Source: Acidobacteriota bacterium
GTDB lineage: Bacteria > Acidobacteriota > JAAYUB01
Assembly (NCBI GenBank): GCA_018001935.1
Contig: JAGNHB010000006.1
Location: 62,001-126,000, forward strand
Direction of reading: 5' to 3'
Length of the DNA: 64,000 nt
Part shown: piece after piece, positions 18,324-28,648 of the stretch
Layout of the letters: each line of letters opens with the position of its first letter
Numbering within the stretch: position 1 is the first letter of the stretch
Notes under the pieces: generated by a model
What the model was told of the DNA's origin: nothing
Databases searched by the model: none
The model's input: the letters and a program-made list of their open reading frames with translations, nothing else
Translations under genes and position numbers: made by a program

Positions 18324-20384
18324 CTACTTTTCGTCGTCCTGGGTGCAGAAGTACTCGATGGTTTTCTGGGCGCAGGTGCGGCAGTAGCCCAGCTTGTTCA
18401 GCATGGTGACGATCATGCGGTCGTAGAGCTTCTGGTTCTCCTCGTTGGTCCGGTTGGCCAGGGCGCCGATGAGGCTGCCGGCCCCCGCGATGTCCGACTT
18501 GAGGCGCACGTCGGTGACCGCCTTCACCAGTTCCAGGTTGTCCATGAAGTCGTACTCGGGCTCCACGGAGATTTTCTGGCCGTAGATCTTGCGGATGGTG
18601 GTGCGGAAGTTCTCCCGCTGTTCGTGGGTCTTGAGGCCCAGGCGCTCCTCCACGCTTTGGATGTAGCGCTCGTCGATCTTCAGCGCCCGCAGTTCCTTGG
18701 TCTGGGGGTCGATGTACTTCCACATCTTGTCGGGGCCCAGGTTCTCGGCGTCGATGCCGATGATCATGTTGACGTAGTTCATGACGTCCTTGCGGATGGC
18801 GAAGGGCTCGTCCATGTAGGCGTTGAAGATCTCCGTCATGACCCGCTCCCGGTAGAGCCCGCGGGCGGTCTTGAGGTCCTCCAGGTACTTGGCCCGGTCG
18901 GTGTTCTCGGTGACGTAGTCGAGGACGACGCGTTCCAGGGCCTTGTAGACGTCCAGGGCGAACATGCAGCGCCCCTCGTTGGTCTCGGAACTCTCCACCA
19001 TCAACTGGATGGCCCGGCCCAGGTTGCGCTGTCCCAGGCCCTTCTGCCCGAAGCGCTTGGTGATGTCGGGGTCCTGGTTGAGGTTGTCGATGACCTCCGC
19101 CAGGGTCTTGATGCTCTTCTCGCCCGCCACCTCGCCGGCGGCCAGCTTCATGGTCTCCACGGGGGTGAGCTTCTCGGAGCGGGGGAGCCGGGTGAGCACC
19201 ACGGCCACCGAGGCGGCGTAGTTGAGGTTCGGGTCCTGGTGGAGGGGTTCCTTGCTGAAGGTGGTCTTGGTCTCGCTCCCGATGGCGTAGGAGGTGAGGT
19301 TGAACTGCATCTTGTAGTGGGTGTTGTGGGCCACGTGGCAGATGCGGCACCGGTCCACGATGGGCGCCTCCTCTTTCTCGGCCAGGAAGCGGTTGAACTC
19401 GGAGTTGTTGGAGGTGGCCACGATCAGGGTGTCGATGGGCCACTTGTACCCGTCGATCTCGATGGTCCGGTTCTGGATGACCCCCAGGTACACCTGGACC
19501 AGGTCCTTCTTGTTCTTGAACATCTCGTCGCAGAAGTGAATCCCCCCGCCGGCCACGCGGGCGAGGGCGCCGCGGCGCAGGTCGAAGCGGTAGGGGTTGT
19601 TGGTGTCGCTGATGTGGAGCAGGCGCTGGATGGACTCCTCCCCGAGGAGGTCCACGGCCGAGGAGGTGATCTTGTCCTTGGCGGGGTACTTGCCCGTGAC
19701 GGTGCCCAGGCTTTCCAGGAGCGGCACCGGGATGATCTCCACGTACTTGAGCATCTCGTCGACCTTCCCCCCGGTGAGGCGTCGGAGGTCGTTCCAGATG
19801 TAGGCGGAGCACGCGCCCAGGGGGCGGTAGTTCTCCCCGACGGCGGCCAGGTCCTTGTCCTTGAAACCGGCTTCCCTGGCCCAGAAGGCCTTCGTCTCGC
19901 CAGGGTCGTCGAAGAGGTTCAGGGCGAGGATGGCCGGGTCCTCGTAGGTCTGGGACTCCACCGTGGAGATCCGCCCGTAGGTGCCCAGCTTGTCCAGCCC
20001 CACGAAGCGGAAGGTGTACTTGCGGTTCTCGGGCCTGGAGAGGAACTGCCGGTACCGGTTGCAGACGAACTCCACGAAGAAGGTCTTGCCGTTGCCCGGC
20101 TCGCCCACGAGGACGTAGGCCATCTCCTTCGAGGACCCCCCCTCCGAGGCGTCCTTGACGTAGGAGACGAAGCTGTTGATCTCGTCGTACATCCCGATGA
20201 CGTGCTTGGCGCCGCCCCGGAAGATGGGGAAGTCGTAGGTGGACCGGCCGTTGACCACCACCTTTTCCACGCCCTCGCTCAGGATCATGCGGGCGACCCC
20301 CTGGAAGGCGTTCTCGAAGCGGCGGTGCCCCTGCCGGACCGCTTTCATGTACTCCCGAAGGCTGGCGGTGGTGTTGTCGGCCAT
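18324..20384 (-). CDS. PrkA-family serine protein kinase (AAA domain)
   Basis: The protein is 686 residues with an AAA-type Walker A GEPGNGKT at 94-101, a HFCDEMFKNKKDLVQ segment, and ATSNNSEFNRF in the sensor region, all as in PrkA/YeaG. The C-terminal third matches the PrkA kinase-like domain in position. Two Cys clusters are notable: RCRICHVAHNTHY mid-protein and YCRTCAQ close to the end, suggesting a metal site. PrkA proteins act in starvation and sporulation signalling and, in Bacillus, as a protease. The usual yeaH/yhbH and spoVR neighbours are absent. The ATG at 20384 follows AGGAGG; the frame is open upstream but that part is not family-like. Confidence 0.88.
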   Translation of the reverse strand: MADNTTASLREYMKAVRQGHRRFENAFQGVARMILSEGVEKVVVNGRSTYDFPIFRGGAKHVIGMYDEINSFVSYVKDASEGGSSKEMAYVLVGEPGNGKTFFVEFVCNRYRQFLSRPENRKYTFRFVGLDKLGTYGRISTVESQTYEDPAILALNLFDDPGETKAFWAREAGFKDKDLAAVGENYRPLGACSAYIWNDLRRLTGGKVDEMLKYVEIIPVPLLESLGTVTGKYPAKDKITSSAVDLLGEESIQRLLHISDTNNPYRFDLRRGALARVAGGGIHFCDEMFKNKKDLVQVYLGVIQNRTIEIDGYKWPIDTLIVATSNNSEFNRFLAEKEEAPIVDRCRICHVAHNTHYKMQFNLTSYAIGSETKTTFSKEPLHQDPNLNYAASVAVVLTRLPRSEKLTPVETMKLAAGEVAGEKSIKTLAEVIDNLNQDPDITKRFGQKGLGQRNLGRAIQLMVESSETNEGRCMFALDVYKALERVVLDYVTENTDRAKYLEDLKTARGLYRERVMTEIFNAYMDEPFAIRKDVMNYVNMIIGIDAENLGPDKMWKYIDPQTKELRALKIDERYIQSVEERLGLKTHEQRENFRTTIRKIYGQKISVEPEYDFMDNLELVKAVTDVRLKSDIAGAGSLIGALANRTNEENQKLYDRMIVTMLNKLGYCRTCAQKTIEYFCTQDDEK

Positions 20385-20902
20385 GCGTCCTCCTGACAGT
20401 CGGTTTCGATACGGCCTCATCATGCCCCCGGAGCGTCGAATTGTCAACGGGTAAAGCCTCCCTCCCCCCCTGCTGCCGGGGGGGAGGCCGTGGGCTGAAG
20501 TCATTGGAAAGTAAAATCGTTGCCAAATCGCGCAGGAAATTGGGATCGATCTTTCGAAACGCAGGCCGAGTGCGGAAATTGCGGCCGATGCGGTCTTCCT
20601 TTGCGAGCCTGGCGTCCTGGCGAGGATCGATCCGGATCTTGATCTCGCCAAGGCGCCAAGATCGCAAAGAAAACCGGTGAACCAGGGGTACAGCCATGGA
20701 GTGCGAAAATCGCTTTCGCCAGGTCGCCCCGCCTCCGGGAGGGTCTCTCACGAAGGCACGGAGGCACGGAGAAGAGGCGTCTCCGATCAAGCTCAACAGG
20801 CCGAAAACCAGCCCCTCTCTCCTGCCTCCCGACCAAGGCCTCCCGAGGGCTGCCCCCCCTCCTGACTCCTGCCTTCTGAATTCTTCGTTCGTGTGGTTCG
20901 TG
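20385..20902. other. 518-base spacer with dispersed repeats
   Basis: No supported gene. It carries CGCCAAGGCGCCAAGATCGC (about 20647-20666), a CGAAGGCACGGAGGCACGG block (20751-20769) also found at 10.77 and, inverted, at 53.2 kb, and CTGAATTCTTCGTTCGTGTG (about 20876) whose inverse is at about 53.1 kb. Confidence 0.5.
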
Positions 20903-23098
20903 TCAGTTCGCGCCCCCGACCACCCGGTGGATGGCGGAGGCCAGTTCCTGGAGGGTGTAGGGTTTGTGGATGAACCCGTTCACGCCGAGCCGCATCACCG
21001 TGGTCACCCGCTCGTCCTGGGCGTAGCCCGAGGAAAGCAGGACCTTCACGTCCGGCGCGAACTCCCGGAGCCGACGGAAGGTCTCCTCCCCCGACATGAC
21101 CGGCATCTGGAGGTCGAGGATCACCGCCTTGATCTCGGCGGCATGGTCCTGGTATTTCTGGAGGCCGTCCCGGCCGTTCTCCGCCAGCATGACGGTGTAG
21201 CCGCACTCCTCGAGGATCATCCGGGCGATGTCGCGAATGTGGGGCTCGTCGTCCACCACGAGGACGGTGCCCGTGCCCGGGGGGACCCAGTCCTCCGCTT
21301 CGGGCCGCTCCAGGGCCGACGCGCCGTGGAGCATGGGCAGGTAGACGTAAAAGGTGGACCCGAGCCCGACCTCGGAGTAGACGGTGATGAAGCCGCCGTG
21401 CCGGCTGACGATGTTGTAGACCATGGCCAGGCCGAGGCCCGTGCCGGTTCCCTTCTCCTTGGTGGTGAAGAAGGGGTCGAAGATCTTCCCCACGGTCCGG
21501 GCGTCCATGCCGACCCCCGTGTCGCTGATGGAGAGGACCCAGTAGTCGATTTCCTTTGCTTCCGGGTGAGCGCTGCAGAAGAAGCGGTCGGGGAGGACAC
21601 GGTCGATGGAGAGCAGGATGCTCCCGCCCTGGGTCTCGCCCTCCTTCCGCATGATGGTCATGGCGTGGGAGGCGTTCACGCACAGGTTCAGGATCACCTG
21701 CTCCATCTGGGTCCCGTCGGCGTGAACCATCGCCGCTTCCTTCGGGAGGTTGGTGGAGACGTCGATGCACTTGTCGAAGGTGTTCCGGCAGATCCGGACC
21801 ACGTTCTCCACCGCGGTCCGCAGGTCCACCTCTTCCGGGGTCAACTCCTGCTTGTGGGAGAGGGCGAGGAGCTGCTGGACCATGTCCATGGCGCTGCCGC
21901 CGGCTTCCTTGATGACCTTGAGGTCCTGGTCCAGCTCCTGGGGCGAGACGGCGTGCTTCCGGAGCTTGTACTGGAGGATGGACACGGTCCCCACGATGCC
22001 GCTGAGGACGTTGTTGAAGTCGTGGGCCAGGCCCCCCGCCAGGGTGCCGACCAGTTCCATCTTCTGGGCCTGGATCAGCTGCTGTTCGCGTTTCTCGGCG
22101 GTGGTCACGTCGTCCATCCGGAGGACGGCCCCGCGGATGGCCCCAGCGGACAGGGGAAAGACGGAGACGTCCAGGAAGGTGGGGGCCTCCGCGTTGCCGA
22201 AAACCTCCCGCCGGAGTTCGTGGGGCGTGCGCCTCCCGATGACCTCCTGGACGGCGGGCGCGTACTTCTCCAGGAGCGGGGAAGCCTCCCCGAGGGGTTT
22301 CCCCATCGCGTCCGGCGCCTTGACCCCCGTGAAGGTCTCCGCGGCGGGGTTCCACTGGGTGACGCGGTTGTCCTGGTCGACGGAGACCATGACGGAAGGC
22401 ATGGACTCGAGGATGTTCCGGGTGAGTGCCAGGCTTTCCCGGAGCCGTTCGGTCATGGTGTTGAAGTCGGCGGAGAGTTCGCCGATCTCGTCACGGGAGG
22501 AGACCTTCACCTCCCGGTCGAGGTTGCCCCGGGTGACCTCCCGGACGGACGCCAGCAGCGACCGGATGGGGCGGGTGACCACGAGCCGGATCAGGCCCGC
22601 CAGGCTGGCCACGGTCCCGAAGATCACGAACAGCATGATGACGGAGAGGAAGAGGTGGGCGCGGGCGATCCCCGAGTGGATCCGCTCCAGGGAGAAGACC
22701 ACCTGGACGTTTCCCAGCCTCTTCCCTTCCGGGCTGAGGGCCTCGCGTTCCACCACCCGGAGGTCCTCCGCGGGGGGCGGCGTCTCGCGGCCCGAGAGGG
22801 TCAGTTCCACGCCGTTGACGTCGAAGACCTTGGCCTGGACGATGTCCTCGCTCTTGAGCAGTTCGCGGGTGTTGTACTCGAGGGTGAAGTAGTCCATCCG
22901 CTCGAGGGGGAGTCGGTTGATCTCGGCGAAGAGCCGGGTGACCACCTCGCAGCGCCGGAGGGCGTCGTCTTCGAGGACCCGGGCGATGATGCGGCTAAGG
23001 ACCAGGTTGGCCAGCAGGAGAAACACCGACAGGATCCCGATGATGATCAGGTTGACCTTGATGGCGACGCTCGGGGAGAAACGGTTTCTCAGGTTCAT
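20903..23098 (-). CDS. hybrid sensor histidine kinase (HAMP, PAS, HisKA, HATPase, REC)
   Basis: The 731-residue protein has a membrane span at about 13-37, a periplasmic sensor of about 110 residues, a second span ([19 protein letters not shown]), HAMP ([17 protein letters not shown]), PAS (about 245-340), HisKA with His359 in GGLAHDFNN, an ATPase domain with DTGVGM and GTGLGLAM, and a C-terminal receiver ([22 protein letters not shown]). Its ATG overlaps the stop of the upstream BMP lipoprotein gene as ATGA, so the two are almost surely co-translated. No ABC permease or ATPase is nearby, which suggests the lipoprotein presents a ligand to this kinase (inference). The frame is open upstream but only within the lipoprotein gene. 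Confidence 0.92.
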   Translation of the reverse strand: MNLRNRFSPSVAIKVNLIIIGILSVFLLLANLVLSRIIARVLEDDALRRCEVVTRLFAEINRLPLERMDYFTLEYNTRELLKSEDIVQAKVFDVNGVELTLSGRETPPPAEDLRVVEREALSPEGKRLGNVQVVFSLERIHSGIARAHLFLSVIMLFVIFGTVASLAGLIRLVVTRPIRSLLASVREVTRGNLDREVKVSSRDEIGELSADFNTMTERLRESLALTRNILESMPSVMVSVDQDNRVTQWNPAAETFTGVKAPDAMGKPLGEASPLLEKYAPAVQEVIGRRTPHELRREVFGNAEAPTFLDVSVFPLSAGAIRGAVLRMDDVTTAEKREQQLIQAQKMELVGTLAGGLAHDFNNVLSGIVGTVSILQYKLRKHAVSPQELDQDLKVIKEAGGSAMDMVQQLLALSHKQELTPEEVDLRTAVENVVRICRNTFDKCIDVSTNLPKEAAMVHADGTQMEQVILNLCVNASHAMTIMRKEGETQGGSILLSIDRVLPDRFFCSAHPEAKEIDYWVLSISDTGVGMDARTVGKIFDPFFTTKEKGTGTGLGLAMVYNIVSRHGGFITVYSEVGLGSTFYVYLPMLHGASALERPEAEDWVPPGTGTVLVVDDEPHIRDIARMILEECGYTVMLAENGRDGLQKYQDHAAEIKAVILDLQMPVMSGEETFRRLREFAPDVKVLLSSGYAQDERVTTVMRLGVNGFIHKPYTLQELASAIHRVVGGAN

Positions 23099-24219
23099 GG
23101 CGGAAGTACCTGGGGGGTGTCGGTGAGGGTGGAGGGGACCTGGATGGCGCCCGACACGATCCCGGCGCGGAATTCCTGCATCTGCCGGAGCACGTCGGGG
23201 GGAACCTTGCCGCGGGTGTAGGTCATGGGGGAGACGTCCACGCCGCCGTCCGAGAGGCCCATGGTGATGTTCCCGCTCTCGAAGCGGCCGCGGAGGACCC
23301 GCTCCACCTGGAGGAGGATCGCCTGGTCCATGCGTTTCATCATGCTGCAGAGGATGACGCGCGGGACGAGGTAGTCCTGGTCGGAGTCGACCCCGATGGC
23401 CCAGACTTTCTTCTCCTTGCATGCCTGGAAGATGCCGAGGTTGGATGCGCCGGCGATGCCGAAAACCACGTCGGCGCCCTGGGCGGAGACGAGGTCGAGG
23501 GCGGCCTGCTTGGCTTCGACGGGGCTGGACCAGGGGTTTTTGCCGGGAAAGAGCTCCTGCAGGTAGAGGGCCTTCACCCGGATGTCGGGGCGGGCCAGCC
23601 GTGCACCCGCCTCGAAGCCCAGGGTGAAGTCGTCGATCACCGGTTCCTTTCGTCCGCAGACGGCGGCGATGGTCCCGCTGCGGCTCATCCTCGCCGCCAG
23701 CGCCCCGACGAGGAAGCAGCCCTCGCTCTGCCGCATCAGAACGCCCACCGTGTTGGGATTCTTCGCGATGACCGGGGCGTCGAGGAGCACGAAGCGAACC
23801 TGGGGGTGGTGCGGCGCCAGTTGCTCGACGGCGGGCTGCATGTCCACGGAACTACAGAAGATCAGGTTGCAGCCTCGGTGGATGAGCTTCTCCATCTTGT
23901 CGGCGTAGTCCTCGCTCTGCCGGACCTCCTCGTAGGCGATGTCGATGCCGAACTGCGTCCGGCTCCGGACAAGGCCGTTGTACTGGAGGTCCGCGTAGGA
24001 CTTGTCTCCGAAGCCCCCGATGTTGGAGACCAGGCCCGCCTTGATCCGGTGACCGGGGCCGGCCGCCCCCTTGAGGGAGACTTTCCCGGCGTCCGTCGAG
24101 CAGGCGGTGAGGGCCGCCACGGCCAGGGCGAGGAGGGCCCCGGCCCCCGGGGGCGCGATCGGGCGCTTCGCCCCGGGGGGAGCGGAGGGCCCGCGATTGG
24201 CAAGAAGCCGGTGGATCAA
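23095..24219 (-). CDS. BMP-family (PnrA/Med-like) substrate-binding lipoprotein
   Basis: The 374-residue protein has an N-terminal hydrophobic stretch ending in lipobox LTAC, then KAGLVSNIGGFGDKSYADLQ, the hallmark opening of BMP/PnrA proteins, NPNTVGVLMRQSEGCFLVGA, DFTLGFEAG, and AIGVDSDQDYLVP. The family binds nucleosides or similar ligands for ABC import. Here no transporter genes follow; instead the stop overlaps the start of a sensor kinase. The N-terminus is long before the lipobox (about 40 residues, Pro-rich), so a later start may be used. The ligand cannot be read from the sequence. Confidence 0.88.
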   Translation of the reverse strand: MIHRLLANRGPSAPPGAKRPIAPPGAGALLALAVAALTACSTDAGKVSLKGAAGPGHRIKAGLVSNIGGFGDKSYADLQYNGLVRSRTQFGIDIAYEEVRQSEDYADKMEKLIHRGCNLIFCSSVDMQPAVEQLAPHHPQVRFVLLDAPVIAKNPNTVGVLMRQSEGCFLVGALAARMSRSGTIAAVCGRKEPVIDDFTLGFEAGARLARPDIRVKALYLQELFPGKNPWSSPVEAKQAALDLVSAQGADVVFGIAGASNLGIFQACKEKKVWAIGVDSDQDYLVPRVILCSMMKRMDQAILLQVERVLRGRFESGNITMGLSDGGVDVSPMTYTRGKVPPDVLRQMQEFRAGIVSGAIQVPSTLTDTPQVLPP

Positions 24220-24360
24220 GACCTGAGCCTTCCCGTCGAGAGATCTGCGAACAGAACGTGTACAGTATAACCTATTTCCAGTGCGTCGGAGAAAAAATGA
24301 ACTGTCTCGCCCGGACTCGGTTAAGAAACGGTGAATTTCCCCCCCCCACTCTTCCCGTCG

Positions 24361-24390
24361 TTGACACTTCGCGGCGCTCTGTGCTAAAAA
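24361..24390 (+). promoter_or_regulatory. candidate promoter of the iron-type ABC operon
   Basis: A perfect -35 TTGACA (24361-24366) is followed after 18 bases by TAAAAA (24385-24390), about 46 bases before the GTG start. It lies in an A+T-rich patch between divergent genes. Confidence 0.5.
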
Positions 24391-24436
24391 TCGCTTTTCT
24401 GAGCCTGTTTGTCAGCCTGTTGCAAGAGGTACGACC

Positions 24437-25762
24437 GTGAAAGGAAAAACACCGTTTGGGTCCCTCGTCCTCGCCCTGGGCCTGCTGCTGACCTGTGCCT
24501 GTTCCTCCGGGGCGCAGCTGGTGGTCATCTCCCCCCACACCAACGACATCAAGGCGACCATCAAGCCGCTGTTCGAGGAGTGGTACCGCAAGAAGACGGG
24601 GAAAAGCATCTCGGTGAAGTGGATCAACATGGGGGGGTCCAACGACGCGCTCAAGTACGTGCGCTCGGAGTTCGCCAAGCGCCCCGGCGGGATCGACATC
24701 GACCTCTTCTGGGGGGGCGGCATCTCGCCTTACTTCACCCTGAAAAAGGAAGGCCTCCTGCAGCGGACGGAACTGGCGCCGGAGACCCTGGCGGCCATCC
24801 CGCCCGTCCTGGGCGGGGTCCCGCTCTTCGACGTCGACCGCCAGTGGTACGGGTCATGCCTCTCCTGCTTCGGCATCATGGCCAACCGCTCCGTCTGCGC
24901 CGCCCGCGGCCTCCCCGTCGTCAAGACCTGGCAGGAGCTGACGTCCCCGCAGTACGCCGACCTCCTGGGCTCCGCCGACCCCCGCCACAGCGGGTCGAAC
25001 CACGTGGCCTTCGACATGATCCTCCAGAAGCTGGGGTGGGAGAAAGGCTGGGAAGTCCTGACCCTGCTTGCCGCCAACATGAAGCGGTTCAACATCTCCT
25101 CCAAGGACGTGGTCAAGGACCTCACCTCGGGGGACACGGCCTTCTGCCTCTCGGTGGACTACTACGCCTGGAAGGAGATCGAGCAGCAGGGCGCCGACAA
25201 GGTGGCCTTCATCGTCCCCGAGGACATCTCCATGGTCAACCCCGACTGCTTCGGGGTGCTCAAGGGCGCCCCCCATTCCGCGGAGGCGAAGCTCTTCATC
25301 GAGTTCGTGCTCTCCCCCGAGTGCCAGCGCGTCTGGATGGCCCGGGCGGGGAGCCCCGGGGGCCCCCCGTCCAGCAGCCTCTACCGGCTCAGCATCGTCA
25401 AGTCCGTCTACGACGACATCCGCAAGGACACCCTCATCGACTTCAACCCCTTCACCTCTCCCTCCGGCGCCGCCGGCTACAGCGTGGAGAAAAGCGAGCA
25501 GCTCTGGGACATCACGGGGGACCTCTTCGGGAGCCTCCTGGTCGACCGCCACGACGAGCTGAAACAGGCCTGGGCCCGGATCGCCGCGGGGGGAAACCCG
25601 CCCGACGCCATCGCCGAGCTGTGCCGGATGCCCGTCACCGAGGCCGAGGCCCTTCAACTGGCCGCCCAGTGGAAGGACCCGAAGCGGCGCAATGACACCA
25701 TCTCGCAGTGGCAGGAGTTCGCCCGGGCCAAGTACGCGGCCGCGGCGGCGAAAGTGAAATGA
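24437..25762 (+). CDS. ABC transporter substrate-binding lipoprotein (ferric-iron type)
   Basis: The 441-residue protein starts at GTG with AGAGG upstream; no other start gives the signal peptide LVLALGLLLTCAC, which ends in a lipobox. The mature part has a periplasmic binding-protein II fold, with VVISPHTNDIKATIKPLFEEW near its start, DIDLFWGGG, and a closing LSVDYYAWKEIEQQ/EDISMVNPDCFG region. It is closest in layout to Fe3+/spermidine-type binding proteins (SBP_bac_6/8). It begins a three-gene operon with an ATPase and a fused double permease, each joined by an ATGA overlap. Iron is inferred from the permease type; phosphonate or another anion is possible. Confidence 0.87.
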   Translation: MKGKTPFGSLVLALGLLLTCACSSGAQLVVISPHTNDIKATIKPLFEEWYRKKTGKSISVKWINMGGSNDALKYVRSEFAKRPGGIDIDLFWGGGISPYFTLKKEGLLQRTELAPETLAAIPPVLGGVPLFDVDRQWYGSCLSCFGIMANRSVCAARGLPVVKTWQELTSPQYADLLGSADPRHSGSNHVAFDMILQKLGWEKGWEVLTLLAANMKRFNISSKDVVKDLTSGDTAFCLSVDYYAWKEIEQQGADKVAFIVPEDISMVNPDCFGVLKGAPHSAEAKLFIEFVLSPECQRVWMARAGSPGGPPSSSLYRLSIVKSVYDDIRKDTLIDFNPFTSPSGAAGYSVEKSEQLWDITGDLFGSLLVDRHDELKQAWARIAAGGNPPDAIAELCRMPVTEAEALQLAAQWKDPKRRNDTISQWQEFARAKYAAAAAKVK

Positions 25763-26841
25763 AGATCGACGTCCGGAACCTCACCAAGCGCTTCGGGACC
25801 AACACGGTCCTGAGGGACCTTTCCCTCACGGTGTCCGAAGGGGAGTTCTTCTTCATCCTGGGGCCCTCCGGCTGCGGAAAGACCACCCTCCTGCGCATCC
25901 TTGCCGGCTTCGAGAGCCCGACCGCCGGGGAAGTGGACTTCGAGGGGGAGTCGATTCTCCAGGTCCCGCCCCACAAGCGGAACATCGGCATGGTCTTCCA
26001 GAACTACGCCCTCTGGCCCCACATGGACGTGTCCACGAATGTCCGCTTCGGCCTCGACATGCGCAGCATCTCCTCGGCGGAAGCGAAGGAGCGGGTGACG
26101 GAAGCCCTGGAGATGGTCCACCTCGAGGACCTGGGGAAACGGATGCCCAACCAGCTCTCCGGCGGGCAGCAGCAGCGGGTGGCCCTGGCCCGGGCCCTGG
26201 TGACGCGCCCGGGGCTGCTGCTGCTGGACGAACCGCTTTCCAACCTCGACGCCAAGCTCCGGATGGAGATGCGCGACGAACTCAACCGCGTGCAGAAGTC
26301 CACGGGCATCACCGCCATCTACGTGACCCACGACCAGAAGGAGGCCCTCTCCATGGCCGACCGCATGATCATCCTGCGGGACGGGGTCATCATGCAGGAG
26401 GGGAACCCCTTCAGCGTCTACCGCCGCCCCCGTTCCGTCTTCGTGGCGGGATTCATGGGGGAGACCAACTTCATCGAGGGGACCCTGTCGGCCCAGGACG
26501 AGACCCACCTGGTCGTGCGCTCGCCCCTGGGGGACATCCGGTCGAAGCGCCGAACCCTCAGCTTCGCCGACGGGGAGGACGTCGTCGTCTCGGTCCGGCC
26601 GGAGTCCATCCGGCTGGCCTACGACGGGATGAACAACGTCGGCGCCCGGTTCGACGGCCTCGTGGACGCCCACGTCTTCATGGGGGAATTCGAGCACTTC
26701 TGGCTGAGGGCGGGGGCGTGCCGGGTGAAGATGCTCCTGACCAACCCGCCCCCGGGCCTTCACAAGGAGGGGACCGAGCTGCGCCTCGCGGTCAAGGACG
26801 AGGACATCGTGGTCCTCAAGCGGGAAGGGGACACCCCATGA
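25759..26841 (+). CDS. ABC transporter ATPase (ferric/polyamine importer class)
   Basis: The 360-residue protein holds Walker [10 protein letters not shown] at 35-43, a Q-loop in [11 protein letters not shown], the signature [15 protein letters not shown], Walker [13 protein letters not shown], and the switch His in [12 protein letters not shown]-terminal TOBE-type regulatory domain follows (about 280-355, [12 protein letters not shown]), as in FbpC/PotA/MalK. It energises import of the ligand of the upstream lipoprotein. The ATG overlaps the upstream stop (ATGA); the open frame before it has no ribosome site of its own. Confidence 0.93.
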   Translation: MKIDVRNLTKRFGTNTVLRDLSLTVSEGEFFFILGPSGCGKTTLLRILAGFESPTAGEVDFEGESILQVPPHKRNIGMVFQNYALWPHMDVSTNVRFGLDMRSISSAEAKERVTEALEMVHLEDLGKRMPNQLSGGQQQRVALARALVTRPGLLLLDEPLSNLDAKLRMEMRDELNRVQKSTGITAIYVTHDQKEALSMADRMIILRDGVIMQEGNPFSVYRRPRSVFVAGFMGETNFIEGTLSAQDETHLVVRSPLGDIRSKRRTLSFADGEDVVVSVRPESIRLAYDGMNNVGARFDGLVDAHVFMGEFEHFWLRAGACRVKMLLTNPPPGLHKEGTELRLAVKDEDIVVLKREGDTP

Positions 26842-28538
26842 GGTCGGGCGTCGCCGGCCGGATGCGCCTGCCCCACTGGATCGCCGTGGGGCTCATCGGC
26901 GCCTTCCTCTTCGTCTTCATGATCTGGCCGGTGCTCTACGTCTTCTTCCGCTCCTTCTTCATCGGGGGCAAGGTTGACTTTTACTACTTCACCCTGATCT
27001 TCACCAACGACATCTACCGCGCGTCCCTCGTCAACAGCCTCACCATCGGCGCCGCGGTGACGGTCCTGACCGTGCTGATCTCGCTGCCCCTCGCCTACAT
27101 CTTCAACAACTACCGGTTCCCGGGCAGCCGGTTCCTCCAGAGCCTGATCCTGGTCCCGCTCATCATGCCGCCTTTCGTGGGCGCCATGGGGCTCAAGAAC
27201 CTCTTCGCCGAGCACGGGGCCATCAACCTCTTCCTCCAGCAGGTCGGCATCCTGGGCGCGAAGGACACCATCTACTGGTACGGGCTCGGGGGCGGGCTCT
27301 TCGGGGCCGTGCTCATGCAGGCCCTCTGCCTCTACCCCATCATGTACCTCAACCTGACCGCCGCCATGGCCAACATCGACCCCTCCCTGGAGGAGTCGGC
27401 CATGAGCTGCGGCGCGTCCCGGTGGACCGTCCTGCGGCGGGTGACGCTGCCCCTCATGGTCCCCGGCTTCTTCGCCGGCGCCACCATCGTCTTCATCTGG
27501 GCCTTCACCGACCTGGGCACCCCCCTGATGTTCAACCTCCAGCAGACGGTGCCAGTCCAGATCTTCAACAACGTCAAGAATGTCAGCGAGAACGACCTCG
27601 GTTACGCCATGGTGGTCATCATGGTGCTCGTCTCGGTGGCCTTCTTCGTCCTCTCCAAGCGGATGGTGGGGCGGAAGCGCTACGAGATGCTGGCCCGGGG
27701 CCACGTGACGGGCCGGGAGCGGAAGGCCCGCCCCGTCCAGACCGTGGTCTTCCTCGGGGTCATCCTGATCCTTCTCTTCATCGCCCTGCTGCCCCACATC
27801 AGCGTGTTCTTCCTGTCGGCCTCGCAAAGCTGGTCCAACACGGTACTGCCCCAGGGCTTCACCGCGGAGAACTACAAGGAGGTCTTCACCAACCCCCAGA
27901 CCTCCGTCTCCATCAAGAACAGCCTCTTCTACAGCCTCCTCAGCACGGTCCTGGACATTGTCCTGGGCATCTTCATCGCCTGGCTCCTCACCCGGAAACG
28001 CTTCAAGGGTTCGGGCCTCCTGGACGCCCTCGTGATGGTCCCCCTGACCCTGCCGGGGATCGTCCTCGCCTTCGGCTACCTCACCACCTTCAGCGGGACC
28101 TTCCTGGACCCGCGCTTCGACCCCACCCTGCTCCTGGTGCTCAGTTACGGCATCCGGCGGCTTCCCTACATGGTGCGTTCCGCCTACGCCGGCTTCCAGC
28201 AGACCAGCGTGACCCTCGAGGAGGCCGCCCAGAGCCTGGGGGCCAAATCCTCCGTGGTCATGCGGCGCATCACGCTCCCCCTCATCGGGGGCAACCTGAT
28301 CGCCGGGATGCTCCTGTGCTTCTCCTATGCCATGGTGGAGGTGAGCGACAGTCTCATCCTGGCCTGGGACCCCGACTACTACCCCATCACCAAGGCCATC
28401 TACGACCTGACCGAGTCCTCGTCGTCGGGCCTGGCGTGCGCCCTGGGCATGGTGGGGATGGGGGTCCTGACCCTGGCCATCCTGGTCGCCGGCTGCATCC
28501 TCGGCAAGAAGATGGGCGAACTCTTCCGGACGGGCTGA
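26838..28538 (+). CDS. ABC transporter permease, fused double (FbpB type)
   Basis: The 566-residue protein contains two homologous six-helix permease halves in one chain, each with an EAA loop: EESAMSCGASRWTVLRRVTLP near 185 and EEAAQSLGAKSSVVMRRITLP near 460. This fused form is typical of ferric-iron (FbpB/SfuB) importers and lets a single chain make the channel. Its ATG overlaps the stop of the ATPase gene (ATGA). The operon is complete with binding protein, ATPase and permease. A GC-rich hairpin with a short T run follows the stop. Confidence 0.92.
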   Translation: MRSGVAGRMRLPHWIAVGLIGAFLFVFMIWPVLYVFFRSFFIGGKVDFYYFTLIFTNDIYRASLVNSLTIGAAVTVLTVLISLPLAYIFNNYRFPGSRFLQSLILVPLIMPPFVGAMGLKNLFAEHGAINLFLQQVGILGAKDTIYWYGLGGGLFGAVLMQALCLYPIMYLNLTAAMANIDPSLEESAMSCGASRWTVLRRVTLPLMVPGFFAGATIVFIWAFTDLGTPLMFNLQQTVPVQIFNNVKNVSENDLGYAMVVIMVLVSVAFFVLSKRMVGRKRYEMLARGHVTGRERKARPVQTVVFLGVILILLFIALLPHISVFFLSASQSWSNTVLPQGFTAENYKEVFTNPQTSVSIKNSLFYSLLSTVLDIVLGIFIAWLLTRKRFKGSGLLDALVMVPLTLPGIVLAFGYLTTFSGTFLDPRFDPTLLLVLSYGIRRLPYMVRSAYAGFQQTSVTLEEAAQSLGAKSSVVMRRITLPLIGGNLIAGMLLCFSYAMVEVSDSLILAWDPDYYPITKAIYDLTESSSSGLACALGMVGMGVLTLAILVAGCILGKKMGELFRTG

Positions 28539-28549
28539 GGTGCACCGAT

Positions 28550-28582
28550 CGGCCCCGCGAAACGTCGCGAAGCGGCCGTTTT
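28550..28582 (+). terminator. candidate intrinsic terminator after the ABC operon
   Basis: Stem CGGCC (28550-28554) pairs with GGCCG (28574-28578), with an inner CGCG pair, followed by TTTT. It lies 11 bases past the permease stop. Confidence 0.5.
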
Positions 28583-28648
28583 CCGCGAATCCCACGGATC
28601 AACGCGAATCAATTGCACGAATGTCCGCCAGCCCGCCGGGGACGGCGT

